A DNA stretch of 64,000 nucleotides from Paraburkholderia fungorum (GTDB taxonomy: Bacteria > Pseudomonadota > Gammaproteobacteria > Burkholderiales > Burkholderiaceae): contig NZ_CADFGE010000018.1 of NCBI RefSeq assembly GCF_902833645.1, positions 115,733 through 179,732 on the forward strand, written 5' to 3'. Positions within the stretch are counted from its first letter, which is position 1; each line of letters opens with the position of its first letter. Position numbers and translations under genes: made by a program. Under the pieces are notes generated by a model, which did not search any database, was not told where the DNA came from, and worked only from the letters and a program-made list of their open reading frames with translations. Shown here piece after piece: positions 27,908 to 35,952 of the stretch.

Positions 27908-29122
27908 CTACGCCGCCGCGTGTCGTCGCTGGACGTAAGCCTGCCGGTACAAACCCGCAATAAGGTCGGCCTGCGTGATCATTCCGGCAAGCCGCCGATT
28001 CACATCCAGAACCGGGATATGGTGGTGCCCGTAGTTCGCGAACACGGGCACGAGTTCGACGATCGGCGTCGTCGCGTCGACCGTATGAACGTCGACGTTC
28101 ATCAGGGCGCCGACCAGCGGCGGCGGGGTGATGCTGCGCCGGAACCAGCGTTGCAGCGGAGACGATAGACCGGCCGCCTTGCTGAATGCGCGTTTGTCCA
28201 CAAGGTCGGCGCGGGTCACGATGCCGATCACGTGCTGCTTCTCGTCAGTAACCGGGAGTGCCTTGATGTTGCGTTGTTTCAGCAGGCTCCATGCTGCCGA
28301 CGCCCTCGTGTTTGCCGACACCGCGACCAGCGAACGCGACATGATGTCGGCGCAACTCAGCTCATTGAACGTGCGGGCATAGGCCTGCAACTGAACGTCG
28401 CGCAACAGGGTTTCCAGATCGTCGGTGTCGATGTCGAGCAGTTCTCCACGCTTGCTCAGCACGGACTCCAGGTCCGCGCGTGTGAAACCTTCGCTCGCCG
28501 CTGCCGTCGAGGCCGCCGCGCCTTTGACCGAACGCTGGGCGACGTGCGGGTATCGATGCCCGGTGGCTGCGTGGTAGGCGATGGCCGCGCCCAGCAGGGC
28601 GACCGACTGGATTGCGATCGGCTCGAGCACGAAGCGATAGCCCAGAGCATGGACGACCGGGCCGCCCAGAACCGCGGTGAGGGCAACCGCGCCCGACGGC
28701 GGGTGCACGCAGCGCAACGCGAACATCGCGCAGATCGCCAGCGCGACGGCCAGCGCGCCGGCGCCCACTGGATCGGCGATCCAGCTTGCACAGGCGACCC
28801 CTACCGTCGCTGAAACGAGATTGCCGCCGATGATGGACCATGGTTGCGCCAGCGGACTGGCCGGCACTGCGAATAGCAGTACGGCCGACGCTCCCATGGG
28901 TGCTACCAGGAGCGGAATGTTGGCTGCCGACCCGAGAAGGACGTGCATGCTGCCGCCGGTGAACGCGATGCCAAGCAATGCGCCGAGACACGATCTGAAG
29001 CGCTCCGGCCACCGGACGGCAACAGGGTGAGGGGCAAAGCTGGAAAACCAGCGAACAAGAGCGTAACGGGACAAGGGGCGACGAGTAGGGACGTGGGTGG
29101 GTATCACGTAGGACGGCAGCAC
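27908..29122 (-). CDS. HPP family membrane protein with C-terminal CBS domain pair
   Basis: 404-residue integral membrane protein. The N-terminal half is an HPP domain with four to five TM segments and the family signature RCVHPPSGAVALTAVLGG. The C-terminal half has a basic linker and two CBS domains: ADIMSRSLVAVSANTRASAA ... GIVTRADL (about 255-320) and LMNVDVHTVDATTPIVELVP ... AGMITQADL (about 335-395). CBS pairs usually bind adenine nucleotides. Some HPP proteins have been linked to nitrite transport in plastids and cyanobacteria, but a function here is not established. It is probably regulated by the adjacent MarR protein. Confidence 0.88.
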   Translation of the reverse strand: MLPSYVIPTHVPTRRPLSRYALVRWFSSFAPHPVAVRWPERFRSCLGALLGIAFTGGSMHVLLGSAANIPLLVAPMGASAVLLFAVPASPLAQPWSIIGGNLVSATVGVACASWIADPVGAGALAVALAICAMFALRCVHPPSGAVALTAVLGGPVVHALGYRFVLEPIAIQSVALLGAAIAYHAATGHRYPHVAQRSVKGAAASTAAASEGFTRADLESVLSKRGELLDIDTDDLETLLRDVQLQAYARTFNELSCADIMSRSLVAVSANTRASAAWSLLKQRNIKALPVTDEKQHVIGIVTRADLVDKRAFSKAAGLSSPLQRWFRRSITPPPLVGALMNVDVHTVDATTPIVELVPVFANYGHHHIPVLDVNRRLAGMITQADLIAGLYRQAYVQRRHAAA

Positions 29123-29404
29123 GCCTTAAAGCCAAATTCCTACGAGACGAACGAATAGGCCGACGTAATTATATCTCATTATGATATAAAATCGCGTACC
29201 GGATCGGCAGCGTCCGACAGAATCGCACTGACAAGGGAGTTCAGACCGATCCAGCGTCTGACGCCGAAGTGGCCGGATGCCACGCGCCCGCTACGCCCGA
29301 TGTCGTGCTGCTCAGACAGGCCGCGCAATATCTGCCGGGTCTGATGGGCAAGCGGTCGGGCCCGCGTGGGATTAACTGCCGTGATGAGTTGCCGCGATGC
29401 GCGC
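29123..29404. other. Intergenic region before the HPP/CBS gene, 282 bp
   Basis: Upstream of the leftward HPP/CBS gene and downstream of the leftward PAS gene. The first 80 bases are AT-rich and contain the dyad listed separately. I see no gene in the remainder, which is high GC. Confidence 0.5.
29170..29188. promoter_or_regulatory. Inverted repeat, candidate MarR-type operator
   Basis: TATATC (29170-29175) and GATATA (29183-29188) form a perfect 6-bp inverted repeat around a 7-base spacer, inside the only AT-rich patch near the HPP/CBS start, 48-66 bp upstream. Size and AT-richness fit MarR-family operators. The link to the MarR protein two genes away is inference. Confidence 0.5.
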
Positions 29405-29836
29405 CTACGCGCGCACGGACGTTTCCAGTTCCGCGAGACGCTTACGCAGCAGGCGGTCCTCCTGGAAGCGGCTAGTTTCGTCGCGGATCACCGCAACAAT
29501 GCCGGTGAGTTCGTTTTGCGGCGAATGCAGCAATGCAACCGTAAAGGCAATCGAGAGCGACCGACCGTCCTTATGGATGGCAGGCACGCGCAGCACGTCG
29601 TTGCCGTAACGGGTTTCGCCCGTTGCCATGGTCTTGTGATAACCGTCCCAATGGCGGCCGCGTAGACGTTCCGGAATGATCAGATCCAGCGAATTTCCGA
29701 GCGCCTCGCTTTGCGTAAAGCCGAACATGCGTTCTGCCGCGGGGTTCCAGAATGTGATGCTGCCGCCGGCATCTGAAATGATGACCGCGTCGCCGATCAC
29801 GTTGACGAGTTGCTCGAAGTCGATGCCTGTTTGCAT
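29405..29836 (-). CDS. Single PAS-domain sensor protein
   Basis: 143-residue cytoplasmic protein made of one PAS/PAC domain and a short C-terminal helix. The start MQTGIDFEQL has a very strong GGGGGAGG site. PAS features are VIGDAVIISDAGGSITFWNP (residues about 11-30), AAERMFGFTQSEALG and the PAC strand IHKDGRSLSIAFTVALLHS. No kinase, cyclase or HTH output domain is attached; the tail DRLLRKRLAELETSVRA looks coiled-coil. It lies 108 bp after frc in the same direction, so it may be the last gene of the oxalate operon. Partner and ligand are unknown. Confidence 0.85.
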   Translation of the reverse strand: MQTGIDFEQLVNVIGDAVIISDAGGSITFWNPAAERMFGFTQSEALGNSLDLIIPERLRGRHWDGYHKTMATGETRYGNDVLRVPAIHKDGRSLSIAFTVALLHSPQNELTGIVAVIRDETSRFQEDRLLRKRLAELETSVRA

Positions 29837-29944
29837 GATCCTCCCCCGAATGTAAAACGCAGATCGCTGGATGGGATACGGCGCCCACGAAGGACGCTGT
29901 ATCCGCACGCCCGAGCATACACACGGGCACGCGGGGTGGCACGC

Positions 29945-31195
29945 TCAAACCGCTTTGATTTCGCGCAGATTGAAAATATCCTGCTGGCTGTAGCCGAGAC
30001 TTGCCAGCACCTCGTCCGTATGTTCACCGAGCAGCGGCGACGCGGTGACCTCCGGCTTCATGTCCGAGAACTTGATCGGACTGCCAACCGTCAGATAGGC
30101 GCCGCGTTTCTTGTGCGGCACTTCGACGATGGTACCGCTTGCGCGCAATGACGGATCGTTGGCCAGTTCCTTCATCGTCAGCACTGGCGCACACGGGATA
30201 TCGAACTTGCGCAGGATGTCGACCGCTTCGAATTTGGTCTTGTCGGCGAGCCACGCCTCGATGGTGCCGAAAATCTCGAAGATATGCGGTTGACGTGCCT
30301 CGGCGGTCTTGTAGGCCGGGTCGTCGATCCATTCGGGTTTGCCGAGCGCCTTGCAGATCGGCTCCCACGCATGGCCCTGGATCGTGAAGTAGATGTAGGC
30401 ATTCGGATCCGTTTCCCAGCCCTTGCACTTGAGCACCCAGCCCGGCTGGCCGCCGCCGCCCGCGTTGCCGCCGCGCGGCACCACGTCGCTGAATTCGCCG
30501 TGCGGATACTGCGGATACTCCTCGAGATAGCCCACGCGCTCCAGCCGCTGCTGGTCACGCAGTTTCACGCGGCACAGGTTCAACACGCTGTCCTGCATCG
30601 ATACGGCGACCTTCTGGCCCTTGCCGGTTTTGTCGCGTCCAATCAGTGCAGTCAGAATGCCGATCGCCAGATGCATGCCGGTATTGCTGTCGCCGAGCGC
30701 CGCTGCGCTGATGGTCGGCGGACCGTCCCAGAAGCCGGTAGTGGACGCCGCGCCGCCTGCGCATTGCGCGACGTTCTCGTAGACCTTCAGGTCGTCATAG
30801 TGGTGGCCGTCGCTGAAACCCTTGACGGAAGCGACGATCATCTTCGGGTTGAGTTCGTTCAGGCGTTCCCATGAAAAACCCATCCGGTCCAACGCGCCAG
30901 GTCCGAAATTCTCGACCAGCACATCGGATTCGCGAACCAGCTTTTCGAGGATTTCCTTGCCTTCGGGCTTCTTCGTGTCCAACGTCAGCGACTTCTTGTT
31001 GCTGTTGAGCATGGTGAAGTAGAGCGCGTCGGCGTCGGGAATGTCGCGTAGCTGATTGCGCGTCACGTCGCCGGAACCCGGCCGTTCGACCTTGATCACG
31101 TCGGCGCCGAACCAGGCGAGCAACTGGGTGCACGCAGGACCGGCCTGAACGTGGGTGAAGTCGATGATCTTGATGCCTTCGAGAGGTTTGGTCAC
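29945..31195 (-). CDS. frc: Formyl-CoA:oxalate CoA-transferase
   Basis: Transfers CoA from formyl-CoA to oxalate, giving oxalyl-CoA for Oxc. I use the GTG start (MTKPLEGIKIIDFTHVQAGP) with CGGAG about eight bases upstream; this yields 416 residues, the usual Frc length, whereas the open frame to 31519 adds only non-protein-like sequence. The catalytic aspartate falls exactly at Asp169 (AALGDSNTGMH) and Gln17 (HVQAGP) is conserved. Residue 48 is Gln, where the Oxalobacter enzyme has Trp. It follows oxc by 26 bp and is translationally close-packed with it. Confidence 0.96.
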   Translation of the reverse strand: MTKPLEGIKIIDFTHVQAGPACTQLLAWFGADVIKVERPGSGDVTRNQLRDIPDADALYFTMLNSNKKSLTLDTKKPEGKEILEKLVRESDVLVENFGPGALDRMGFSWERLNELNPKMIVASVKGFSDGHHYDDLKVYENVAQCAGGAASTTGFWDGPPTISAAALGDSNTGMHLAIGILTALIGRDKTGKGQKVAVSMQDSVLNLCRVKLRDQQRLERVGYLEEYPQYPHGEFSDVVPRGGNAGGGGQPGWVLKCKGWETDPNAYIYFTIQGHAWEPICKALGKPEWIDDPAYKTAEARQPHIFEIFGTIEAWLADKTKFEAVDILRKFDIPCAPVLTMKELANDPSLRASGTIVEVPHKKRGAYLTVGSPIKFSDMKPEVTASPLLGEHTDEVLASLGYSQQDIFNLREIKAV

Positions 31196-31221
31196 TTTGC
31201 TATCTCCGTGTTTATGCTGGA

Positions 31222-32964
31222 TTACTTTTTCATCGCCGCGCTTTGCGGATTCAGATTGGTCAGGCGGCCACTTTCGGTGCCGGCCGCTTCGTCGATCACG
31301 GCGTTGATCAGGCTGGGTTTGCCGGACGCGATCGCTTCGAGCAATGCGTTGGTCAGTTCTTCCGGGGTGGTGGCGTGGTAGCCGATACCGCCGAATGCCT
31401 CGATCATCCTGTCGTAGCGCGCGCCCTTCACGAACACGGTCGGCGCGACGTCCTTGCCGCCGGTGGGGTTCACGTCGGTGCCGCGATACACGCCGTTGTT
31501 GTTGAACACGATGGTGCACACCGGCAAGTCGTAGCGGCAGATGGTTTCGAGTTCCATGCCGCTGAAACCGAAGGCACTGTCACCTTCGATCGCGACAACC
31601 GGTTTGCCGCTCGTCACCGCCGCGCCGATCGCGAAACCCATGCCGATGCCCATGATTCCCCACGTGCCGGAATCGAAGCGCTTGCGCGGCTCGTACATAT
31701 CGATGATGCTGCGCGCGTAGTCGAGCGTGTTGGCGCCTTCGTTGACGACGTTGATGTCCGGGCGTGTCTTCAACACATCGCGGATCGCGCGCAACGCGCT
31801 GTGGAAGTTCATCGGCGACGGATTCTGGTCGAGCGTGGCCGCCATCTTCGCGAGATTCTTGCTCTTGCGCTCGGCGATCGCGCCCGTCCACTCGGCGGCC
31901 GGTTTCGGGAAGCCCGCATCGAGGCCGGCGCGCAAGGCCGCCACGCACGAGCCGATATCGCCGATCACCGGCGCGGCAATCGCCACGTTGCTGTCGATCT
32001 CGGTCGGCGAGATATCGACCTGAACGAATCGCTTCGGCGCCGCGCCCCAGGTTTTGCCCTTGCCGTGCGAGAGCAGCCAGTTCAGACGCGCGCCGATCAG
32101 CACGACGACGTCGGCTTCCTGCAGGACAAACGAGCGCGCTGCCGACGCCGACTGCTCGTGGGTATCGGGCAAGAGCCCCTTGGCCATCGACATCGGCAGA
32201 TACGGAATGCCGCTTTGCTCGACGAACGCGCGGATCTCCGCGTCGGCCTGCGCGTAGGCGGCGCCCTTGCCTAGCAGGATCAGCGGACGCTTCGCGCTCT
32301 TCAGTACGTCGATCGCGCGCTTCACCGATTCCGGCGCCGGCAACTGACGCGGCGCGGCATCGACGACTTTGACCAGCGACTGCTGCGCCTTCACGGCGTC
32401 CATCGTTTGCGCGAGCAGCTTGGCCGGCAAGTCCAGATACACACCGCCCGGCCGGCCCGACACCGCGGCACGGATCGCGCGCGCCACGCCGATGCCGATG
32501 TCTTCCGCATGCAGCACGCGATATGCGGCCTTCGCATACGGCCTGGCCGCATTCAGCTGATCCATTTCCTCGTAATCGCCCTGCTGCAAATCGACGATCT
32601 CGCGCTCGCTCGAGCCGCTGATCAGGATCATCGGGAAGCAGTTGGTGGTCGCGTTGGCGAGCGCGGTCAGGCCGTTGAGAAAGCCCGGCGCCGACACGGT
32701 CAGGCAGATCCCTGGCTTCTGCGTCATGAACCCGCTGATGGCCGCTGCGTTGCCCGCGTGCTGTTCGTGACGAAAGCCGATGAAACGCATCCCTTCCGCT
32801 TGAGCCAGCCGCGCGAGATCGGTGATCGGGATGCCGACAAGACCGAAGATGGTGTTGATCTCGTTCAGTTTCAGCGCGTCGATGACGAGATGGAATCCAT
32901 CGGTCGTCTCGGCTGCCTGCTGATTCTGGGTCGCTTCTGTTGCGGGCCTATCGGCTTCTGCCAT
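31222..32964 (-). CDS. oxc: Oxalyl-CoA decarboxylase
   Basis: Thiamine-diphosphate enzyme of 580 residues that converts oxalyl-CoA to formyl-CoA and CO2. The N-terminal Pyr domain holds the catalytic glutamate in FRHEQHAGNAAAISGF (Glu67). The central domain has LLGKGAAYAQAD, and the C-terminal TPP/metal motif is GDSAFGFSGMELETICRYD ending in NNNG near residue 500. A strong AAGGAG lies eight bases before the start. The order oxlT-oxc-frc gives one unit for uptake, activation and decarboxylation of oxalate. Confidence 0.95.
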   Translation of the reverse strand: MAEADRPATEATQNQQAAETTDGFHLVIDALKLNEINTIFGLVGIPITDLARLAQAEGMRFIGFRHEQHAGNAAAISGFMTQKPGICLTVSAPGFLNGLTALANATTNCFPMILISGSSEREIVDLQQGDYEEMDQLNAARPYAKAAYRVLHAEDIGIGVARAIRAAVSGRPGGVYLDLPAKLLAQTMDAVKAQQSLVKVVDAAPRQLPAPESVKRAIDVLKSAKRPLILLGKGAAYAQADAEIRAFVEQSGIPYLPMSMAKGLLPDTHEQSASAARSFVLQEADVVVLIGARLNWLLSHGKGKTWGAAPKRFVQVDISPTEIDSNVAIAAPVIGDIGSCVAALRAGLDAGFPKPAAEWTGAIAERKSKNLAKMAATLDQNPSPMNFHSALRAIRDVLKTRPDINVVNEGANTLDYARSIIDMYEPRKRFDSGTWGIMGIGMGFAIGAAVTSGKPVVAIEGDSAFGFSGMELETICRYDLPVCTIVFNNNGVYRGTDVNPTGGKDVAPTVFVKGARYDRMIEAFGGIGYHATTPEELTNALLEAIASGKPSLINAVIDEAAGTESGRLTNLNPQSAAMKK

Positions 32965-33028
32965 GATATGTCTCCTTGGTCACGGGGCTGTGTGGGATTC
33001 GTCGTGAGTGGCGCGCTCACGGGGTTGT

Positions 33029-34360
33029 TTATTCAGGCGAACCGCCAGGCGACGGCTGAAGCCGCGCTTCGGCGATGACCGCGCCGGCCGGCGTGCCCGA
33101 GTTCTCGATCCAGCGCTTTCTCATCGGCGCGAGGATGAACTTTGCGGACACGGCCGCAGCGATCGAGATCACCGCCGCGCAGATGAATACGGTGCTCCAC
33201 CCGCCGTTCGCCGACAGCACCGAGGCGAGCGGCACCAGCATCGACGCGGTGCCCTTCGCGGTGTAGAGCGTTCCCGCGTTGGCGGCGGCGTACTTGCTGC
33301 CGAAGGTGTCCGCGCAGGTTGCCGGGAAGATCGAGAAAATTTCGCCCCAGCACAGGAATACGGCGGCGGCGAAGAACATGAATGCGTAGGGGTTATGGCC
33401 GAACTGCATGAGTCCGAGCAACGCGACGCCTTCGCCGAGAAAGATCATGAACATCGTGTTCTCACGGCCGATACGGTCCGACAGAAAACCGCACAACGGA
33501 CGCGTGAAGCCGTTGCACAGATTGTCGATCGACAGCGTCATGGTGAGCAGCGGCAGCGTGACGCCAAGCAGACTCACCGGCAGCTTCGCAAAGCCGTATT
33601 CCTTCGCGATCGGCCCAAGCTGCGCGGTCGCAATGATGCCGCCGGCCGCGACGAACACGAACATCAGGTACAGCACCCAGAAGAGCGGCGAACGGATCAT
33701 CTCGCCGGGCGTGTAGTCGACCTTGCTTGCCACCACGCGCTTCGCCGCGACAACGGTTGCCGGCGGTTTGGGGCGTATCAGCATGGTGGCGAGCAGAAAA
33801 ATGCAGACGCCCTGGAAGATGCCGAAGAACATGAAGGTGTGCTGGTAGCCCGAGCGCTGGATCATGTTGGCGATTGGAATCACCGTCACGGCCGCGCCGG
33901 CGCCGAAACCTGCCGCGGTCAGACCGGCGGCGAGACCGCGTTTGTCCGGAAACCATTTGAGCGCCGTGCCCACACAGGTGCCGTACACGCAGCCCGCGCC
34001 GATACCGGCGATCACTGCTGCGACGTACAGCTCAACGAGACTGCTCGCGTGCGCGTCGATGATCCAGCCGAGCGCCGCGCATAGCGAGCCGCCTATCACA
34101 ACCGGACGTGGTCCGAACTTGTCGACGAGCCAGCCTTCGACCGGCACGAGCCACGTTTCGGTGACGATGAAAACGGTGAAAGCTGTCTGGATGGCCGCCT
34201 GGCCCCAGTGGTGGGCGTTGTCCATCGGTACAACGAACAGTGTCCACGCATATTGCAGATTCGCGACCAGTCCCATGCACACGATGCCGATCGCCAGTTG
34301 CACCCAGCGGTGATGCCTGAACGCCGTACTGCCGCTCCGGGATACGTTGGAATGTCCCAT
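33029..34360 (-). CDS. oxlT: Oxalate:formate antiporter (MFS)
   Basis: Inner-membrane exchanger of 443 residues with 12 TM segments that brings in oxalate and expels formate, generating proton motive force together with Oxc. The first TM region LQYAWTLFVVPM and the TM11 segment GTLYTAKGTASMLVP are typical. Two charged residues known to be essential in the Oxalobacter protein (Arg272, Lys355) have offset-consistent counterparts here, Arg287 (GFTRPLCGF) and Lys369. The N-terminus is about 14 residues longer. It is the first gene of the operon, 64 bp before oxc; its promoter lies in 34361-34818. Confidence 0.9.
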   Translation of the reverse strand: MGHSNVSRSGSTAFRHHRWVQLAIGIVCMGLVANLQYAWTLFVVPMDNAHHWGQAAIQTAFTVFIVTETWLVPVEGWLVDKFGPRPVVIGGSLCAALGWIIDAHASSLVELYVAAVIAGIGAGCVYGTCVGTALKWFPDKRGLAAGLTAAGFGAGAAVTVIPIANMIQRSGYQHTFMFFGIFQGVCIFLLATMLIRPKPPATVVAAKRVVASKVDYTPGEMIRSPLFWVLYLMFVFVAAGGIIATAQLGPIAKEYGFAKLPVSLLGVTLPLLTMTLSIDNLCNGFTRPLCGFLSDRIGRENTMFMIFLGEGVALLGLMQFGHNPYAFMFFAAAVFLCWGEIFSIFPATCADTFGSKYAAANAGTLYTAKGTASMLVPLASVLSANGGWSTVFICAAVISIAAAVSAKFILAPMRKRWIENSGTPAGAVIAEARLQPSPGGSPE

Positions 34361-34818
34361 GTCATTCGTCTCCTATAGCTCCGTCACGCTCGATTGGCGC
34401 GTTGGACTGACGTGATCGAATCGCTTCCGCGCCGATTTGTCTGCGGGCAAGAAAGCGCCAGTGGTCGGCCAGGGGAACTGCCCTAACGAAAAGCTTTAGC
34501 CGTCGATCGCACGACAACGGGGTAACAGCTGTTTGGCGTGGAGGGGCGTCTGAGGGGATGCTGCGCGAGAACAGCGATAAGTAAAAATTAAAACATTTTA
34601 TGGTTTGCATTCGGCATAGCTAATAGATGGGCTCGCCACTGCCGCCCGAGCGGCGCCGGGCGCGCGATACGGCCATCCAGCATGCCGGGGTGGGTTTCGC
34701 CGCCATAGGGAAATCCATGTATACATAAAGCACTATCGTTTTTCGAAAAAACTTTAACTATTGTTTATTGGTGGATCATCCTATTGTTGGTCATGTCAAT
34801 TTCCTGAGGGAGACGATC
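34361..34818. promoter_or_regulatory. Divergent control region of the oxalate operon and the 34819 gene
   Basis: 458 bp between two divergent starts; no gene seen. The 34560-34620 and 34720-34770 segments are AT-rich and promoter-like. The palindrome at 34717-34726 is listed separately. The start of the rightward gene has a clear GAGGGAGA. Confidence 0.55.
34717..34726. promoter_or_regulatory. Perfect palindrome ATGTATACAT, candidate GntR/FadR-type operator
   Basis: Ten-base perfect palindrome whose core TGTATACA matches the GT-N-AC spacing of FadR-subfamily GntR operators. It lies about 360 bp before oxlT and 93 bp before the rightward gene. No GntR regulator is encoded in the window, so the binding protein would be distant; the assignment is inference. 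Confidence 0.4.
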
Positions 34819-35208
34819 ATGACCCCGACCCAGTTCGACATGTGCGAAAGCGCGCAAGATGGGGAAGTCGAAGCGCAACTGTGTGCGTACAACAGCGCAT
34901 TCGACGAACTCGGCCTGCGGTTCCGTTGGGATGCGAACATGCTCGCGTCGCTGGCGCTGATCGAAGGCGAGGAAGCGCGGATCGTTGCGTACATCGAAGC
35001 GCATCACCCGCATTTGCTGACGGCGTACAGCCCGGGGTTTTTAAGCCGGGCCATTCTCGAGAAGAAAAACGCTCGCTATCCCGTCAGCCTGCCAAAGCGT
35101 GCCGGAGGCGGGGTGGATCCAGTCCAGACGGTACGTCAGCGGCGCATTGACAGCCGGCACGAGCGCGCAACGTACGAGATCGATCTGCCCGCGTTGGCAG
35201 GTGTCTAG
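34819..35208 (+). CDS. Hypothetical protein
   Basis: 129-residue protein divergent from oxlT. I do not recognise a named family. The N-terminal 90 residues look genuinely protein-like: acidic helices (DMCESAQDGEVEAQLCAYN, FDELGLRFRWDANMLASL), then EGEEARIVAYIEAHHPHLLT and FLSRAILEKKNARYP. The start is well supported by GAGGGAGA six bases upstream. After about residue 95 the composition turns basic and irregular, so the last 35 residues may be poorly conserved or the result of a frame change. It may be co-regulated with the oxalate operon through the shared intergenic region. Confidence 0.65.
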   Translation: MTPTQFDMCESAQDGEVEAQLCAYNSAFDELGLRFRWDANMLASLALIEGEEARIVAYIEAHHPHLLTAYSPGFLSRAILEKKNARYPVSLPKRAGGGVDPVQTVRQRRIDSRHERATYEIDLPALAGV

Positions 35209-35454
35209 ACGCGGCGCCCAGGGCCACGGTTGCAGCGACCAGCGCGGCGGCGGAGGTTTTGAGTCGGGGGCGCATGTCGACGTCGCTATCAGTGATGAGC
35301 ATGGCTACGTTGGGACGCCGGTTCGTTTCCGGCTTGTGTCGCCGGGGCGGTTCGGCTGCAATGTTTTGTGTCACGGGAGCACCCAGATACATTGGGATAC
35401 AAAAGCTCGCGCGGGCTGGGCTATAAAGCAGCCATACCCGCTACGGAGTGCTCC
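35209..35454. other. Intergenic region with promoter of the GFA/two-component operon
   Basis: No credible gene on the plus strand. It contains the direct repeat GATACA-N4-GATACA at 35386-35401, followed 20 bases later by a TATAAA -10-like element at 35422-35427. Confidence 0.5.
35386..35401 (-). promoter_or_regulatory. Direct repeat (TGTATC-N4-TGTATC on minus strand), candidate OmpR-family site
   Basis: GATACA-ttgg-GATACA, a direct repeat with 10-bp period as used by OmpR-family regulators. The 18-base stretch reads TTTGTATCCCAATGTATC on the minus strand and matches 38033-38050 at all but one base. It lies 54 bp before the GFA gene that heads the operon encoding an OmpR-type regulator, so autoregulation is likely. 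Confidence 0.6.
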
Positions 35455-35826
35455 ATGAACACTGAATTGCTGAAAGGGTCCTGTCATTGCGGGACCGTGA
35501 AATTTGAAGTGCGTACCGATGTGGTTCCGGCTGGGCGTTGCAATTGCAGCCTGTGCCGGCGCAGGGGCGCGCTGATGACACCACCGTTCGCCGCCGGCGA
35601 ACTGAAGATCCTGCAGGGTGAGGAAGCGCTGACGCTCTATCAGTTCAATACGCGCACTGCCAGGCACTACTTCTGCAAACACTGCGGCATTTATCCGTTT
35701 CACCAGACACGTAGGGATCCGCAACTGTGGCGGGTCAACATCGGTTGCCTCGAGGGCATCGATCCGTATACGCTGGAGGCCAGCGTGGCCAATGGCGCCA
35801 GCCTGTCCGTCGTGGAGGACGCATGA
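35455..35826 (+). CDS. GFA family (CENP-V/GFA domain) zinc protein
   Basis: 123-residue protein of the GFA family, named after glutathione-dependent formaldehyde-activating enzyme. The start follows CGGAG and a TATAAA-type promoter. The zinc-binding cysteines are all present: CHCGTVKFE near residue 10, CNCSLCRRRG near residue 30 and FCKHCGIYPFHQTRRDP near residue 80. Catalysis on formaldehyde is doubtful for most members; a role with another thiol adduct or aldehyde is possible. The stop overlaps the ATG of a small ORF, and the response-regulator gene follows, so it is the first gene of a signalling operon. Confidence 0.88.
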   Translation: MNTELLKGSCHCGTVKFEVRTDVVPAGRCNCSLCRRRGALMTPPFAAGELKILQGEEALTLYQFNTRTARHYFCKHCGIYPFHQTRRDPQLWRVNIGCLEGIDPYTLEASVANGASLSVVEDA

Positions 35827-35945
35827 GACGGCTGATGGCGATGCTTGCCTTCGTGGCGGGCGGATTGGCGGCGGAACTCGCACACCCCGTGCACTGTTCG
35901 CTGATCGACGTGAACCGGGTGCGCGTCAATCGTCGAAAGGATTGA
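35823..35945 (+). CDS. Possible 40-residue peptide between GFA gene and response regulator
   Basis: ATG overlaps the GFA stop (ATGA), and the ORF of 40 codons ends 7 bp before the response-regulator ATG, so it fills the gap exactly. The peptide starts MRRLMAMLAFVAGGLAAELA, which resembles a signal or membrane-inserting segment, and ends basic (NRVRVNRRKD). It may be a true small membrane peptide or only a translational-coupling leader. No family recognised. Confidence 0.4.
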   Translation: MRRLMAMLAFVAGGLAAELAHPVHCSLIDVNRVRVNRRKD

Positions 35946-35952
35946 TCCATTG

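Noticed and set aside
31196..31519. 108-codon N-terminal extension of frc
   Set aside because: It overlaps oxc, is compositionally unlike Frc, and the internal GTG with a ribosome site gives the normal 416-residue length with Asp169 in register.
33008..34084. 358-codon plus-strand open frame antisense to oxlT
   Set aside because: Arg/Glu/His-rich shadow without protein-like segments; the sense strand is a clear 12-TM antiporter.
35048..35272. Minus-strand frame with a signal-peptide-like start and a Trp-rich continuation in another frame
   Set aside because: It would need a frameshift and overlaps the plus-strand gene at 34819-35208. It could be a decayed gene, but I cannot separate it from chance.
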